Source: Hyunsoonleella pacifica
GTDB taxonomy: Bacteria > Bacteroidota > Bacteroidia > Flavobacteriales > Flavobacteriaceae
Direction: 5' to 3'
DNA: 64,000 nucleotides
Assembly: GCF_004310335.1 (NCBI RefSeq)
Contig: NZ_SIRS01000002.1
Location: 62,001-126,000, forward strand
Positions within the stretch are counted from its first letter, which is position 1. Each line of letters opens with the position of its first letter. This document shows, piece after piece, positions 9,183-17,932 of the stretch. The position numbers were made by a program, and so were the translations under genes. A model generated the notes under the pieces. The model was given only the letters and a program-made list of their open reading frames with translations. It was not told where the DNA came from and did not search any database.

Positions 9183-9190
9183 TATTTTTG
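9183..9190 (+). promoter_or_regulatory. Candidate -7 promoter box for lpdA
   Basis: TATTTTTG matches the Bacteroidota primary sigma -7 consensus TAnnTTTG and lies 34 bp before the lpdA start codon. The upstream -33 element is weak. Confidence 0.4.
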
Positions 9191-9224
9191 ATATTCGTTT
9201 TAAATTAATATTCAAAATTTTTAT

Positions 9225-10625
9225 ATGAACTCATACGATGTAGCTGTAATAGGCTCGGGACCAGGAGGATATGTAGCAGCAATCCGTTGCGCACAATTAG
9301 GCATGAAAACTGCTATTATCGAAAAATATAGTACTCTAGGTGGTACATGTTTAAATGTAGGTTGTATACCAAGTAAGGCGCTTTTAGATTCTTCGCATCA
9401 TTATGAAGATGCTGTAAAACATTTTGAAGAACACGGTATTGAAATTCCTGGAGATGTTAAGGTAAATTTAGAAAAGATGATTGCACGAAAGCAGTCTGTA
9501 GTAGATCAAACCACTGGAGGTATCGATTTCTTAATGAAAAAGAATGAAATTGATGTATATCATGGTCTAGGGAGTTTTAAAGACGCTACACATATAACTA
9601 TAGAAGGCGAAGAAACTATTGAAATTGAAGCTAAAAAAACGATAATAGCAACAGGAAGTAAACCTTCTACATTACCTTTTATAGAAATAGATAAAGAACG
9701 TATCATTACATCCACAGAAGCCTTAAAGTTGAAGGAGATTCCTAAACATTTAATTATAATTGGTGGAGGTGTAATAGGATTAGAATTAGGGCAAGTATAT
9801 AAAAGACTTGGAGCTGAAGTTACTGTAGTTGAGTATATGGATAGAATAATTCCAACTATGGATGCAGGACTTTCTAAGGAATTGAATAAAGTATTCAAGA
9901 AGGCAAAATTCAAAATGCAAGTGTCTCACAAGGTAAAATCTGTGGAGCGTAAGGGCGATGAGGTTATTGTAAAAGCAGATAATAAAAAAGGAGAAGAAGT
10001 AGAATTTAAAGGCGATTACTGTTTAGTTTCTGTTGGTAGAAGTCCATATACAAATGGATTAAATGCTGAAGCTGCAGGTGTAAAGTTAGATGATAGAGGT
10101 AGAGTAGAGGTAGATGCCCATTTACAAACATCTGCTTCAAATATTTATGCTATTGGCGATGTAGTTAAAGGCGCCATGTTAGCACATAAGGCAGAAGAAG
10201 AAGGTGTGTTTGTAGCTGAAACCATTGCAGGACAAAAACCACATATAGATTATAATTTAATTCCTGGAGTAGTATATACATGGCCAGAAGTAGCAGCTGT
10301 TGGAAAAACAGAGGAGGAACTTAAAGAAGCAGGTATTGCATATAAATCAGGTTCTTTCCCAATGCGAGCCTTAGGTAGAAGTCGTGCTAGTATGGATTTA
10401 GATGGGTTTGTAAAGATTTTAGCAGATAAAACTACTGATGAAATTTTAGGGGTACACATGATAGGTGCCAGAGCTGCAGATATGATAGCAGAAGCAGTAG
10501 TAGCTATGGAATATCGTGCTAGTGCAGAAGATATATCTCGTATGTCTCATGCGCATCCAACGTTTACTGAAGCCATTAAAGAAGCCGCTTTAGCAGCTAC
10601 TGAGGATAGGGCTTTACATATATAG
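9225..10625 (+). CDS. lpdA: Dihydrolipoyl dehydrogenase (E3)
   Basis: A FAD-dependent enzyme that reoxidises dihydrolipoamide in pyruvate, 2-oxoglutarate and branched-chain 2-oxoacid dehydrogenase complexes and in glycine cleavage. The 466-residue protein shows the FAD-binding GSGPGGYVAA (residues 10-19), the redox-active disulfide GGTCLNVGCIPSK (Cys42, Cys47), the NAD-binding IIGGGVIGLELG, the second FAD motif IYAIGDV, and the C-terminal HAHPTFTEA with the catalytic His-Glu pair. It is monocistronic, followed by a strong terminator, consistent with one E3 shared by several complexes. Confidence 0.97.
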   Translation: MNSYDVAVIGSGPGGYVAAIRCAQLGMKTAIIEKYSTLGGTCLNVGCIPSKALLDSSHHYEDAVKHFEEHGIEIPGDVKVNLEKMIARKQSVVDQTTGGIDFLMKKNEIDVYHGLGSFKDATHITIEGEETIEIEAKKTIIATGSKPSTLPFIEIDKERIITSTEALKLKEIPKHLIIIGGGVIGLELGQVYKRLGAEVTVVEYMDRIIPTMDAGLSKELNKVFKKAKFKMQVSHKVKSVERKGDEVIVKADNKKGEEVEFKGDYCLVSVGRSPYTNGLNAEAAGVKLDDRGRVEVDAHLQTSASNIYAIGDVVKGAMLAHKAEEEGVFVAETIAGQKPHIDYNLIPGVVYTWPEVAAVGKTEEELKEAGIAYKSGSFPMRALGRSRASMDLDGFVKILADKTTDEILGVHMIGARAADMIAEAVVAMEYRASAEDISRMSHAHPTFTEAIKEAALAATEDRALHI

Positions 10626-10656
10626 ATAACTATGTATTGTAATAAATAAATACAAG

Positions 10657-10682
10657 AGCAACCTTCTAAGGTTGCTTTTTTG
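10657..10682 (+). terminator. Rho-independent terminator after lpdA
   Basis: AGCAACCTT pairs with AAGGTTGCT (10657-10665 with 10668-10676), a 9-bp stem with a very short loop, followed by a run of six T. It ends the lpdA transcript just before the next gene. Confidence 0.9.
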
Positions 10683-10687
10683 TTTTA

Positions 10688-11305
10688 ATGAAAAATATTT
10701 TACTACTTATTATCTTTTTAGAAATGTTGTTGTCTTCTACAAAAATGAAATTTTCAGAAAGCATTGTAGAAGGGTATTTTATAGAAAAAGATTTGTTGAA
10801 AATTAAAAATACTAAACTTCATAAACAAAGTTTTACAGAAATAGAATGGTCGTCTAATAGAAAACTTAGTTGGGAAGATTTTAGAGGTATACCTGATACT
10901 ATAAAATTTCCAGAATCTATAGCGATAACAACTTCATCAATACACTTCAAAGGAGCATATCCTAATCCGTTTAAAAATGGTAAACTTTCTATAAAAGCAG
11001 TGTTTAGTATGTATGAAAGTTGGGTAATATTTGATGATAAATCAGATGCTCTTTTAGAGCATGAACAATTACATTTTGATATAACTGAATTATATGCAAG
11101 AAAAATAAGAATGGTTGTGAAAGAAATAGAAACTTCTTTTTCAGAAGAAGAAATATTACAAACTTTGAATGCAGTTAAAATTGAATACAAAAAGAGGCAA
11201 GAACAATATGATGAAGAAACTCAGCACGGTAGAGATAAAAGAAGTCAGAAATACTGGGAAGAATTAATAAAAGTAGAATTAAAAAAACTTGAGGCATATA
11301 AATAG
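10688..11305 (+). CDS. DUF922-like secreted protein with HExxH motif
   Basis: A 205-residue protein with an N-terminal hydrophobic segment (residues 1-16) that may be a signal peptide or anchor. The WSSNRKLSWEDFRGIP segment and the later LLEHEQLHFDITEL segment are typical of DUF922-type proteins. HEQLH (residues 125-129) fits the HExxH zinc-protease signature, so a metallopeptidase-like activity is plausible, though not proven for the family. The C-terminus is charged and helical. No functional link with the flanking lpdA or TonB receptor genes is apparent. Confidence 0.65.
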   Translation: MKNILLLIIFLEMLLSSTKMKFSESIVEGYFIEKDLLKIKNTKLHKQSFTEIEWSSNRKLSWEDFRGIPDTIKFPESIAITTSSIHFKGAYPNPFKNGKLSIKAVFSMYESWVIFDDKSDALLEHEQLHFDITELYARKIRMVVKEIETSFSEEEILQTLNAVKIEYKKRQEQYDEETQHGRDKRSQKYWEELIKVELKKLEAYK

Positions 11306-11361
11306 AATAGGTCTTGTTTAACAATTTAACATTTTATTTAAACAAAATAAATGTTATTGTG

Positions 11362-11369
11362 TAATTTTG
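11362..11369 (+). promoter_or_regulatory. Candidate -7 box for the TonB receptor gene
   Basis: TAATTTTG matches TAnnTTTG and sits 19 bp before the ATG at 11388. No convincing -33 element is seen. Confidence 0.4.
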
Positions 11370-11387
11370 TGACTTATAAATTGTTTT

Positions 11388-13766
11388 ATGGTCTACCCAA
11401 AACTATTGTGTTTTCAAATCGTACTGCTATTTTCAGTATTACTCTCAGCTCAAAATAAGCATACCGTTAGTGGTACAATTACAGATGTCTCAAATGGGGA
11501 AACGCTTTTTGGTGCTTCGGTATTTTTAGAAGGTACAACAATAGGGACAATAACAAATGAGTATGGATTTTATTCTATAACGGCAGAAGCAGGCGAATAT
11601 AACCTCATAGTATCTTATGTGGGGTATGCCACTTCTAATAAGAAAATCAATTTAAATAACAATCAAAGTATAGATTTTGAAATAGCAGAAGCTTCAACAG
11701 AATTGGAAGAAGTTCTTATTGTTGCTGAAGAATCAGAACGGTTAAATATTAAGTCGCCTCAAATGAGTGTTTCTAAGCTTAAGGTAAGTACTATTAAGCA
11801 GATACCTGTAGTTTTAGGAGAAGTAGATATTATAAAATCTATACAATTACTACCAGGAGTTACTAGCGGGGCAGAAGGTTCGGCAGGGTTTAATGTAAGA
11901 GGAGGTGCAGCGGACCAAAATTTGGTGCTTTTAGATGAAGCAATAATTTATAATACATCACATTTATTTGGTTTTTTCTCTGTATTTAACGCAGATGCTA
12001 TAAAAGATGTAAAACTCTACAAGGGTGGTATTCCGGCACGATTTGGTGGTCGTGTGTCTTCTGTTTTAGATGTAAGACAGAAAGATGGGAATAGCAAAAA
12101 TTTTGAGCTTAATGGTGGTATTGGTTTAATTTCTAGCAGACTTTCAGCAGAAGGCCCATTATTTAATGATAAAGGCTCTTTTTTAATAGCGGGTCGCGGG
12201 TCTTATGCACATTTATTTTTACAGGCATCAGGAGAAGAGAATTCAGCCTATTTTTATGATTTAAATTTAAAAACGAATTACAATATTGATAAAAAAAATA
12301 AATTGTTTTTATCAGGTTATTTTGGGAGAGATGAATTTAATTTCGGTGCTAATTTTAATAGCGGCTATGGTAATGCTTCTGGAAATTTAAGGTGGAATCA
12401 TATCTTTAGTGATCGCGTATTTTCAAATCTATCATTTGTATATAGTGATTATGACTATATTTTAGATTTTAAATCTTTTGATTTTGACTGGATTTCAGAA
12501 ATTACTAATTACAATATTAAATACGACTTAAGTTATTACCAAAGTAATGATTTGCAATTAGACTTTGGTTTTAGTGCGATTTACTATGATTTTAATCCAG
12601 GGGAAATAAATCCAACATCAGAAACATCCTCAATAAACCCTCTGCTTTTAGATCAAAAACGAGCTTTTGAAAATGGAATTTATGCCAGTGCAGAATATAA
12701 ATTTTCGGATAAATTAACTATTACTGCTGGCTTACGTTATAGTTATTTTATTAGACAAGGCGGGCAACCAATTACAGAATATGAAAACGGATTGCCAATA
12801 GTCTATAATCAAACTCTTGGTATTTATGAAGAGGGAAATATTATAGGAGAAACAAATTTTGCTAGAAATGAAACTATAAAAACCTATGGTAATTTTGAGC
12901 CTCGTTTAGCTTTAGCATATCAATTAAATGAAACATCGTCTATTAAGGCAGGATACAGTCATACGGCACAGTATATACATTTATTATCAAATACATTATC
13001 CGTTACTCCGTTGGACGTATGGACACCTAGTGGGAGTTTTATAAAACCACAACTGTCGGATCAATATGCTATTGGATATTTTAGAAACTTTAATGATAAA
13101 ACCTATTCGTTAGAAATAGAAACCTATTATAAAACTGTGGCAAATAGAATTGATTATGTTGATGGTTCAGATTTAATAGGTCAAAATACCATAGAAACAG
13201 AGATATTAAATGGAGAATTGCGAGCTTATGGTCTTGAATTTTTGTTGAGAAAAACAAAAGGAGATTTTACAGGATGGTTAGCCTATACCATTTCTAAGGC
13301 AGAACAGCGCACTCCTGGAGGTACAGCTGGTGGTCCTGGAATTAATGATGGTAATTGGTATTATGCAGCACAAGATAGAACACATGATGTATCCATAACT
13401 GGAAGCTATAAATTAAATGATAAATGGAAGTTTGGTACTAATTTAATATACCAAACAGGACGTCCAGTTACCTATCCAGATGGGCAGTATACTTATGAAG
13501 GTTTAAATATTGCAAATTTTTCAGATAGAAATGCAAGTAGATTAACCGATTACCACCGTATTGACGTTTCGGCTACTTATAAGCCTAATAGAAAACCAGA
13601 TAAAAGATGGAAAGGCGAGTGGGTATTTGGTATTTATAATATCTATAACCGCAGAAATGCAGCTTCAATTTCCTTTGGACAAAATAGAGAAACGGGAGCA
13701 AATGAGGCTACAAGAACTGCTATTTTTGGTGCAGTACCTTCAGTATCATATAATTTTAAATTTTAA
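11388..13766 (+). CDS. TonB-dependent outer-membrane receptor with carboxypeptidase-like N-terminal domain
   Basis: A 792-residue outer-membrane transporter. It has a signal peptide (ending LLSAQ), a CarboxypepD_reg-like beta-sandwich domain (residues about 25-110: VSGTITDVSNGETLFGASVF, GFYSITAEAGEY), a plug domain (about 125-230: IQLLPGV, GFNVRGGAADQNLVLLDEA, LYKGGIPARFGGR) and a C-terminal 22-strand-type barrel ending in aromatic SYNFKF. It is shorter than SusC-type receptors and is paired with a DUF4249 lipoprotein 3 bp downstream, a common flavobacterial arrangement distinct from SusCD. The ligand is unknown; uptake depends on TonB/ExbBD encoded elsewhere. Confidence 0.92.
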   Translation: MVYPKLLCFQIVLLFSVLLSAQNKHTVSGTITDVSNGETLFGASVFLEGTTIGTITNEYGFYSITAEAGEYNLIVSYVGYATSNKKINLNNNQSIDFEIAEASTELEEVLIVAEESERLNIKSPQMSVSKLKVSTIKQIPVVLGEVDIIKSIQLLPGVTSGAEGSAGFNVRGGAADQNLVLLDEAIIYNTSHLFGFFSVFNADAIKDVKLYKGGIPARFGGRVSSVLDVRQKDGNSKNFELNGGIGLISSRLSAEGPLFNDKGSFLIAGRGSYAHLFLQASGEENSAYFYDLNLKTNYNIDKKNKLFLSGYFGRDEFNFGANFNSGYGNASGNLRWNHIFSDRVFSNLSFVYSDYDYILDFKSFDFDWISEITNYNIKYDLSYYQSNDLQLDFGFSAIYYDFNPGEINPTSETSSINPLLLDQKRAFENGIYASAEYKFSDKLTITAGLRYSYFIRQGGQPITEYENGLPIVYNQTLGIYEEGNIIGETNFARNETIKTYGNFEPRLALAYQLNETSSIKAGYSHTAQYIHLLSNTLSVTPLDVWTPSGSFIKPQLSDQYAIGYFRNFNDKTYSLEIETYYKTVANRIDYVDGSDLIGQNTIETEILNGELRAYGLEFLLRKTKGDFTGWLAYTISKAEQRTPGGTAGGPGINDGNWYYAAQDRTHDVSITGSYKLNDKWKFGTNLIYQTGRPVTYPDGQYTYEGLNIANFSDRNASRLTDYHRIDVSATYKPNRKPDKRWKGEWVFGIYNIYNRRNAASISFGQNRETGANEATRTAIFGAVPSVSYNFKF

Positions 13767-13769
13767 ACC

Positions 13770-14615
13770 ATGAAGCATTCAATATTTAAAATAATGGTCT
13801 TTGTTTTAATCTGTACCTTTTCTTGTACAGATGTTGTTGATGTTGATATACCAGAAGCACCACCCAGATTAGTGGTTGAAGCTTCAATAGATTGGGAGAA
13901 AAATACACAAGGTAACAATCAATCTATCAAAATAAGTATGTCAACACCTTTCTTTGATAATCTTAATGATACAGCTATTACAAATGCTTTGGTTAGGATT
14001 ACTAACAACAATACTAATGAAGAATTTCAATTTACGCACCAAGGCAATGGTATTTACAATACCTCAACGTTTGTACCTGTATTAAATCAAACTTATACTT
14101 TGGAGATCAATCACGAAGGAGAGACTTATGTCGCAGAGGAAACCATGATACCAGTTGTGGACATTGATGAGATAAGTCAAGCTAGAATTGGTGGTTTTAA
14201 TGATGAAGCTCTAGAAGTAGATATTTATTTTAATGATCCAGCAGGAGAAGAGAACTTTTATTTATTTAGATTTGAAGAAGAAGGCGATTTATTACCAGAG
14301 TTATTAGCGATTCCAGATGAGTTTACCGATGGTAATAGAATGAAAGTGTTTTTTGAAAAGGAAGAGGATGAAGATTTAGGAACTACTGAGTTTGAACCAG
14401 GAGATGTTGCACGTATTAAATTTCATGGTATATCTAAACAATATTTTAACTACATTGATTTACTGATAGATCAATACGAAAATGCACAAAACCCTTTTGG
14501 TACAGTACCAGCAAGATTAAAAGGAAACGTAATTAACCCCTCTAGACCTGATAATTATGCTTTTGGGTATTTTAGGTTAGCACAAGTAATAGAAGAGGTT
14601 TATACTTTTCAGTAA
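13770..14615 (+). CDS. DUF4249 domain lipoprotein
   Basis: A 281-residue lipoprotein (signal ending TFSC, Cys19) with the DUF4249 opening: VVDVDIPEAPPRLVVEASI, followed by beta-rich Ig-like sequence (TNALVRITNNNT; YTLEINHEGETYVAEE). It ends with the NYAFGYFRLAQV element often seen at the C-terminus of this family. It starts 3 bp after the TonB receptor stop and is certainly co-transcribed. By analogy it is a surface or periplasmic partner of that receptor, but the molecular role of DUF4249 is not established. Confidence 0.85.
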   Translation: MKHSIFKIMVFVLICTFSCTDVVDVDIPEAPPRLVVEASIDWEKNTQGNNQSIKISMSTPFFDNLNDTAITNALVRITNNNTNEEFQFTHQGNGIYNTSTFVPVLNQTYTLEINHEGETYVAEETMIPVVDIDEISQARIGGFNDEALEVDIYFNDPAGEENFYLFRFEEEGDLLPELLAIPDEFTDGNRMKVFFEKEEDEDLGTTEFEPGDVARIKFHGISKQYFNYIDLLIDQYENAQNPFGTVPARLKGNVINPSRPDNYAFGYFRLAQVIEEVYTFQ

Positions 14616-14789
14616 TATTTCCATTTGTTATAGAAAAAGTTTTCATTTAATTTTAAGTATTAAAATCGTATTTTGTTAATAAGGTTTTTTTTACATGAAA
14701 TTTTTTTTTCTTTTTTTTGCGGGGCGAGTGACTTTTTAAAAATATGGGGGTCATAAGACTATCAACTATTATTTAGCTATAAAGCTATT
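14616..14789. promoter_or_regulatory. Leader region of the ECF sigma gene with T-rich and GC-rich tracts
   Basis: This gap contains two long T runs around 14699-14719 directly abutting GCGGGGCGAGTGAC, then an A/T block and GGGGGTCAT. GTGAC (14730-14734) and GTCAT (14751-14755) form a small inverted repeat 16 bp apart. The unusual composition just before a sigma-factor gene suggests a regulatory element, but none of a known class could be assigned. Confidence 0.35.
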
Positions 14790-15359
14790 TTGAAAACCCT
14801 AGAAGAAATTAATAACAAGCCTGATGAAGATCTGGTAAGAGCAATTGTAGAGACCAATGATACATTGCTTTTCGAGGTGCTTTATGATAGATATGCCGCA
14901 TTGGTATACAATAAGTGCTATGGATTTGCTAGGGATGAAGACGAAGCAAAAGATTTAACACAAGATGTATTTTTAAAACTTTTTGTGAAATTAGCTAGTT
15001 TTAAAGGGAAATCTAAATTTTCCACTTGGTTGTATGCTTTTACATATAATCATTGCGTAAATTATGTAACTCGAAATACAGCTAAGAAAATTGAAAAGCA
15101 ATCTGTTGATTATCAAGATATAGAAAATGTATCTGATCATGAGATAGAAGATGAGGAGTTTCTCAACATGCGAGTAGATAAGTTAAAGAAAGCAATGGAA
15201 TTGATTTCGCCTGATGAGAAAATGATACTATTACTAAAATACCAAGACTTTTTAACTATTAAGGAAATAGAGTCGGTGTTAGGAATAGGAGAGAGTGCAG
15301 TGAAAATGAGAATTAAAAGAGCAAAAGATAAACTTGTAAAAGTTTATGCTGATAACTAA
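14790..15359 (+). CDS. ECF-type RNA polymerase sigma factor
   Basis: A 189-residue sigma-70 family protein with region 2 (residues about 22-95: LYDRYAALVYNKCYGFARDEDEAKDLTQDVFLKL, FSTWLYAFTYN) and region 4 (about 125-185: ISPDEKMILLLKYQDF, IKEIESVLGIGESAVKMRIKRAKDKL). A TTG at 14790 is used because no in-frame ATG precedes conserved region 2. No anti-sigma factor of the FecR type follows. Instead a 60-residue protein and an MscS-like channel follow closely, suggesting an envelope or osmotic stress role. That role is inference from context only. Confidence 0.9.
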   Translation: MKTLEEINNKPDEDLVRAIVETNDTLLFEVLYDRYAALVYNKCYGFARDEDEAKDLTQDVFLKLFVKLASFKGKSKFSTWLYAFTYNHCVNYVTRNTAKKIEKQSVDYQDIENVSDHEIEDEEFLNMRVDKLKKAMELISPDEKMILLLKYQDFLTIKEIESVLGIGESAVKMRIKRAKDKLVKVYADN

Positions 15360-15364
15360 TAACA

Positions 15365-15547
15365 ATGGAAAATCCGTTTAAACAAATAAATCAGCCACTT
15401 AAGGAAGTTCCACCAGAGCTAAAGTCTAAGGTAATGACAGATATTGCCATAGCGAAGCTTATCATGGATTTAGCGGCATTATTTTCCTATAATTTTAGTC
15501 ATGTTATAGAAACAGTTATTAGTAAAAGAGATAGTAACAACCAATAA
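15365..15547 (+). CDS. Small protein downstream of the sigma factor
   Basis: A 60-residue protein beginning 5 bp after the sigma-factor stop. It opens with a polar segment (NPFKQINQPLKEVPPELKSKVMTDI) followed by a moderately hydrophobic helix (AIAKLIMDLAALFSYNF). The KEVPPELKSKVM stretch is the type seen at the N-terminus of short anti-sigma-like or sigma-linked proteins in Flavobacteriia, so a regulatory partner of the sigma factor is possible. No named domain is recognised. Confidence 0.6.
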   Translation: MENPFKQINQPLKEVPPELKSKVMTDIAIAKLIMDLAALFSYNFSHVIETVISKRDSNNQ

Positions 15548-15567
15548 CCAATTATAACCCTTTAACA

Positions 15568-16383
15568 ATGAATTTTATAGAACAACTTAAAAACTCTTTG
15601 CAAAATATATGGCTTGGTATTGCAGACTCTGCACCTAAAATACTAGGCGTTTTGGCACTCATTATCATTATTTTAATAGTGATAAAAATTATTACTAGTA
15701 TTTTACGTAAAGTGCTTAAAAAAGCTAATGTTGATAAACTTGGAGAAAAACTTAATGAAATTGAGTTATCTGAAGGTAAAACCTTAAATATCAAATTAGT
15801 TGATTTAATAGTTAAAATTGTAAAATGGATTTCGTATATCATATTGATTTCAATAGTAGCTGATGTTTTAGAGCTTACTATGGTTTCAGAAGGGCTCAAT
15901 AGCTTAATTGCATATTTACCTAAGTTGTTTACGGCCATAGCTATTGTAATTCTTGGTTTGCTCTTTGCAAACTTTGTTAAAAAGTCTTTACAGTCGCTTT
16001 TTGATTCGATGGAATTGTCTGGTGGTAAATTTTTAAGCCAATTAGTTTTTCTTTTGCTAATGGTTTTAATAACCATTACAGCTTTAAATCAAGCTGAAAT
16101 AAACACAGAGATTATTACAAGTAACATTAAAATGATACTTGCAGCATTTTTGGTAGCATTTGCAATAGCTTTTGGTTTAGGAGCAAAAAATGTAATAGAA
16201 AAGTTATTAAATACCTTCTACACAAGAAAATTATTTGAAGTAGGACAAATTATAGAGTTTAATGATATAAGAGGCGAGGTGGAAGCTATAAATAGTATAT
16301 CAGTTACCTTAAAAACAAAAACAGGTAAAATTATAGTACCAATTAAAGATATTGTAGAGAGTCAAGTAAGTATTCAGGATTAA
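15568..16383 (+). CDS. MscS-like mechanosensitive ion channel protein
   Basis: A 271-residue inner-membrane protein with four to five hydrophobic helices (residues about 23-50, 85-105, 112-135, 150-170, 185-205). These are followed by the MscS-type pore-lining/beta domain: FAIAFGLGAKNVIEKL, then GQIIEFNDIRGEVEAINSISVTLKTKTGKIIVPIKDI. The C-terminal domain is short compared with E. coli MscS. It probably forms a small-conductance channel that relieves osmotic tension. It is 20 bp downstream of the 60-residue gene and part of the sigma-factor operon, ending at a terminator. Confidence 0.85.
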   Translation: MNFIEQLKNSLQNIWLGIADSAPKILGVLALIIIILIVIKIITSILRKVLKKANVDKLGEKLNEIELSEGKTLNIKLVDLIVKIVKWISYIILISIVADVLELTMVSEGLNSLIAYLPKLFTAIAIVILGLLFANFVKKSLQSLFDSMELSGGKFLSQLVFLLLMVLITITALNQAEINTEIITSNIKMILAAFLVAFAIAFGLGAKNVIEKLLNTFYTRKLFEVGQIIEFNDIRGEVEAINSISVTLKTKTGKIIVPIKDIVESQVSIQD

Positions 16384-16451
16384 CTTTAAGTTAGGGTTAA
16401 AATTTGGTTGGTTACTTTTCTGAGTAACGAAAACGGCTCTCTACATGACAT

Positions 16452-16487
16452 AATCCCTTTCCACTATTTTGGAAAGGGATTTTTTTT
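16452..16487 (+). terminator. Rho-independent terminator after the MscS-like gene
   Basis: AATCCCTTTCC (16452-16462) pairs perfectly with GGAAAGGGATT (16471-16481) around an 8-nt loop, followed by a T run. It closes the sigma/MscS operon. Confidence 0.92.
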
Positions 16488-16517
16488 GTGATAAATTTGA
16501 CTTTATACATTTATTTT

Positions 16518-17219
16518 ATGAGATTCATCTACTTTATTATAATAGCATTCGGGCTGAGTATACCTATAAAAGCCCAAGCAACGATTCCAGATAATTATAA
16601 ATTGGTTTACACTCAAGATTTTGAGCAACCTCAAGCTATTAACACTCTAGAAAAGACTGATGATGACGTTTGGCGTATTTCAGAAGGGAATAATGGCAGT
16701 TGTATGGAGCTTTTTGGTAAAAGTGAATATAAACCAGAAGTAAGATCGCCTTTTAATATAGCCGTAATAAAGGAGGTTTTAGTTGGGGATTTTATTTTTG
16801 AAATAAAACTAAATCAAAACGGAAGAGAATACCCTCATAGAGATTTGTGTTTAGTATTTGGTATTAACAATGCTTCAAATTTTTATTATACACATATAGC
16901 GTCTAAAGCTGATGCGCATGCTAATTCTATTTTTATAGTGAACGATGAACCCAGAAAAAGCATAGCCTCTGAGAGAACTGATGGTACCAATTGGGGGGCA
17001 GAAGATTCTTGGCATACCGTTAGAATAGTTAGAAAAACGCAAGAAGGACTTATTGAAATTTATTTTGATGATATGACTAAACCCATAATGACTGCAACAG
17101 ATACTCATTTTAAATCAGGGTATCTAGGTTTTGGCTCTTTCGATGATACGGGGAAATTTGATGATATCAAGATTTGGGCGCCAAATACCTTAAAGCCTAA
17201 AAGCGGATTATTTAATTAA
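16518..17219 (+). CDS. Secreted protein with concanavalin/laminin-G-like (DUF1080-type) fold
   Basis: A 233-residue exported protein. The ATG at 16518 gives a good signal peptide (MRFIYFIIIAFGLSIPIKAQ) and is preferred over an upstream start. The mature part follows the beta-jelly-roll pattern of DUF1080 and laminin-G domains: YTQDFEQ, VWRISEGNNGSCMELFG, DFIFEIKLNQNG, CLVFGINNASNFYYTHIAS, WHTVRIVRKTQEGLIEIYFDD, KSGYLGFGSFDDTGKFDDIKIW. Such domains bind or hydrolyse sugars. No catalytic residues are assigned. Its last 4 bp overlap the convergent LytTR regulator gene. Confidence 0.75.
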   Translation: MRFIYFIIIAFGLSIPIKAQATIPDNYKLVYTQDFEQPQAINTLEKTDDDVWRISEGNNGSCMELFGKSEYKPEVRSPFNIAVIKEVLVGDFIFEIKLNQNGREYPHRDLCLVFGINNASNFYYTHIASKADAHANSIFIVNDEPRKSIASERTDGTNWGAEDSWHTVRIVRKTQEGLIEIYFDDMTKPIMTATDTHFKSGYLGFGSFDDTGKFDDIKIWAPNTLKPKSGLFN

Positions 17220-17932
17220 AACTTCTCTAAGATTTCTAAAACCTCCTTTTTATAGGTTCTGCTAATTGTTAACGCTTTGTCATTAATAATAATCTCCTCA
17301 TTGGTAAAAGAAGTAATATGCTTTAAAGCAATAATGTAAGAACGATGTATTCTTAAAAAACGGTCATTAGGTAATTTACCTTCAATAGCACTTATAGTTT
17401 CTCTGGTAACTATGGTTTTATTGGCCAAATGAATTTTAATATAATCGCTATAACTCTCAATGTAGATTATAGATTCAAAATCTATTTTAATCATGCGTCT
17501 ATCTGCACGCACAAACATAAAATCGTTAATGTTTAGGTCTTTTGTTTCAACTACTTTATTATCAGAATAAATATTGAAATAATTGTTAACCGCTTTAAGT
17601 AGTCTATCAAATGAAATGGGTTTCATCAAATAGTCTACCGCTTGCAGCTCAAAACCTTCAACAGCAAAATCCCGATAAGCCGTTGTGAAAATTATTTTTA
17701 CATCCTTGTTTATAGATTTGGCAAAAGATATACCTGAGATTTCGGGCATATTAATATCCAAAAATATCAAATCGATGGTGTGGGTTCGTAGTACATTAAA
17801 AGCTTCAATAGCATTGCTGCAGCTTGCAGTAATATATATGTTAGGTATTTTAGCCAAATGCGTTGCAATAACCTCTCTGGCAATAGCCTCATCGTCTACA
17901 ATAATACAGGATATATTTTTGCGTTGTGGCAT
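17216..17932 (-). CDS. LytTR-family response regulator
   Basis: A 238-residue regulator with an N-terminal receiver domain (acidic pocket VDDEA, phosphoacceptor Asp59 in FLDINMP, Lys in YLMKPISF) and a C-terminal LytTR DNA-binding domain (residues about 135-238: ESIIYIESYSDYIKIHL, LPNDRFLRIHRSYIIAL, ALTISRTYKKEVLE). It overlaps the stop/start of the upstream LytS-type kinase gene by one base and is its partner. LytTR proteins bind pairs of roughly 10-bp direct repeats. Candidate half-sites lie in the kinase promoter region at 19028-19096. Confidence 0.93.
   Translation of the reverse strand: MPQRKNISCIIVDDEAIAREVIATHLAKIPNIYITASCSNAIEAFNVLRTHTIDLIFLDINMPEISGISFAKSINKDVKIIFTTAYRDFAVEGFELQAVDYLMKPISFDRLLKAVNNYFNIYSDNKVVETKDLNINDFMFVRADRRMIKIDFESIIYIESYSDYIKIHLANKTIVTRETISAIEGKLPNDRFLRIHRSYIIALKHITSFTNEEIIINDKALTISRTYKKEVLEILEKF

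Noticed and set aside
13561-13773. 70-residue frame at the end of the TonB receptor gene
   Set aside because: It is an out-of-frame shadow of the barrel-coding sequence.
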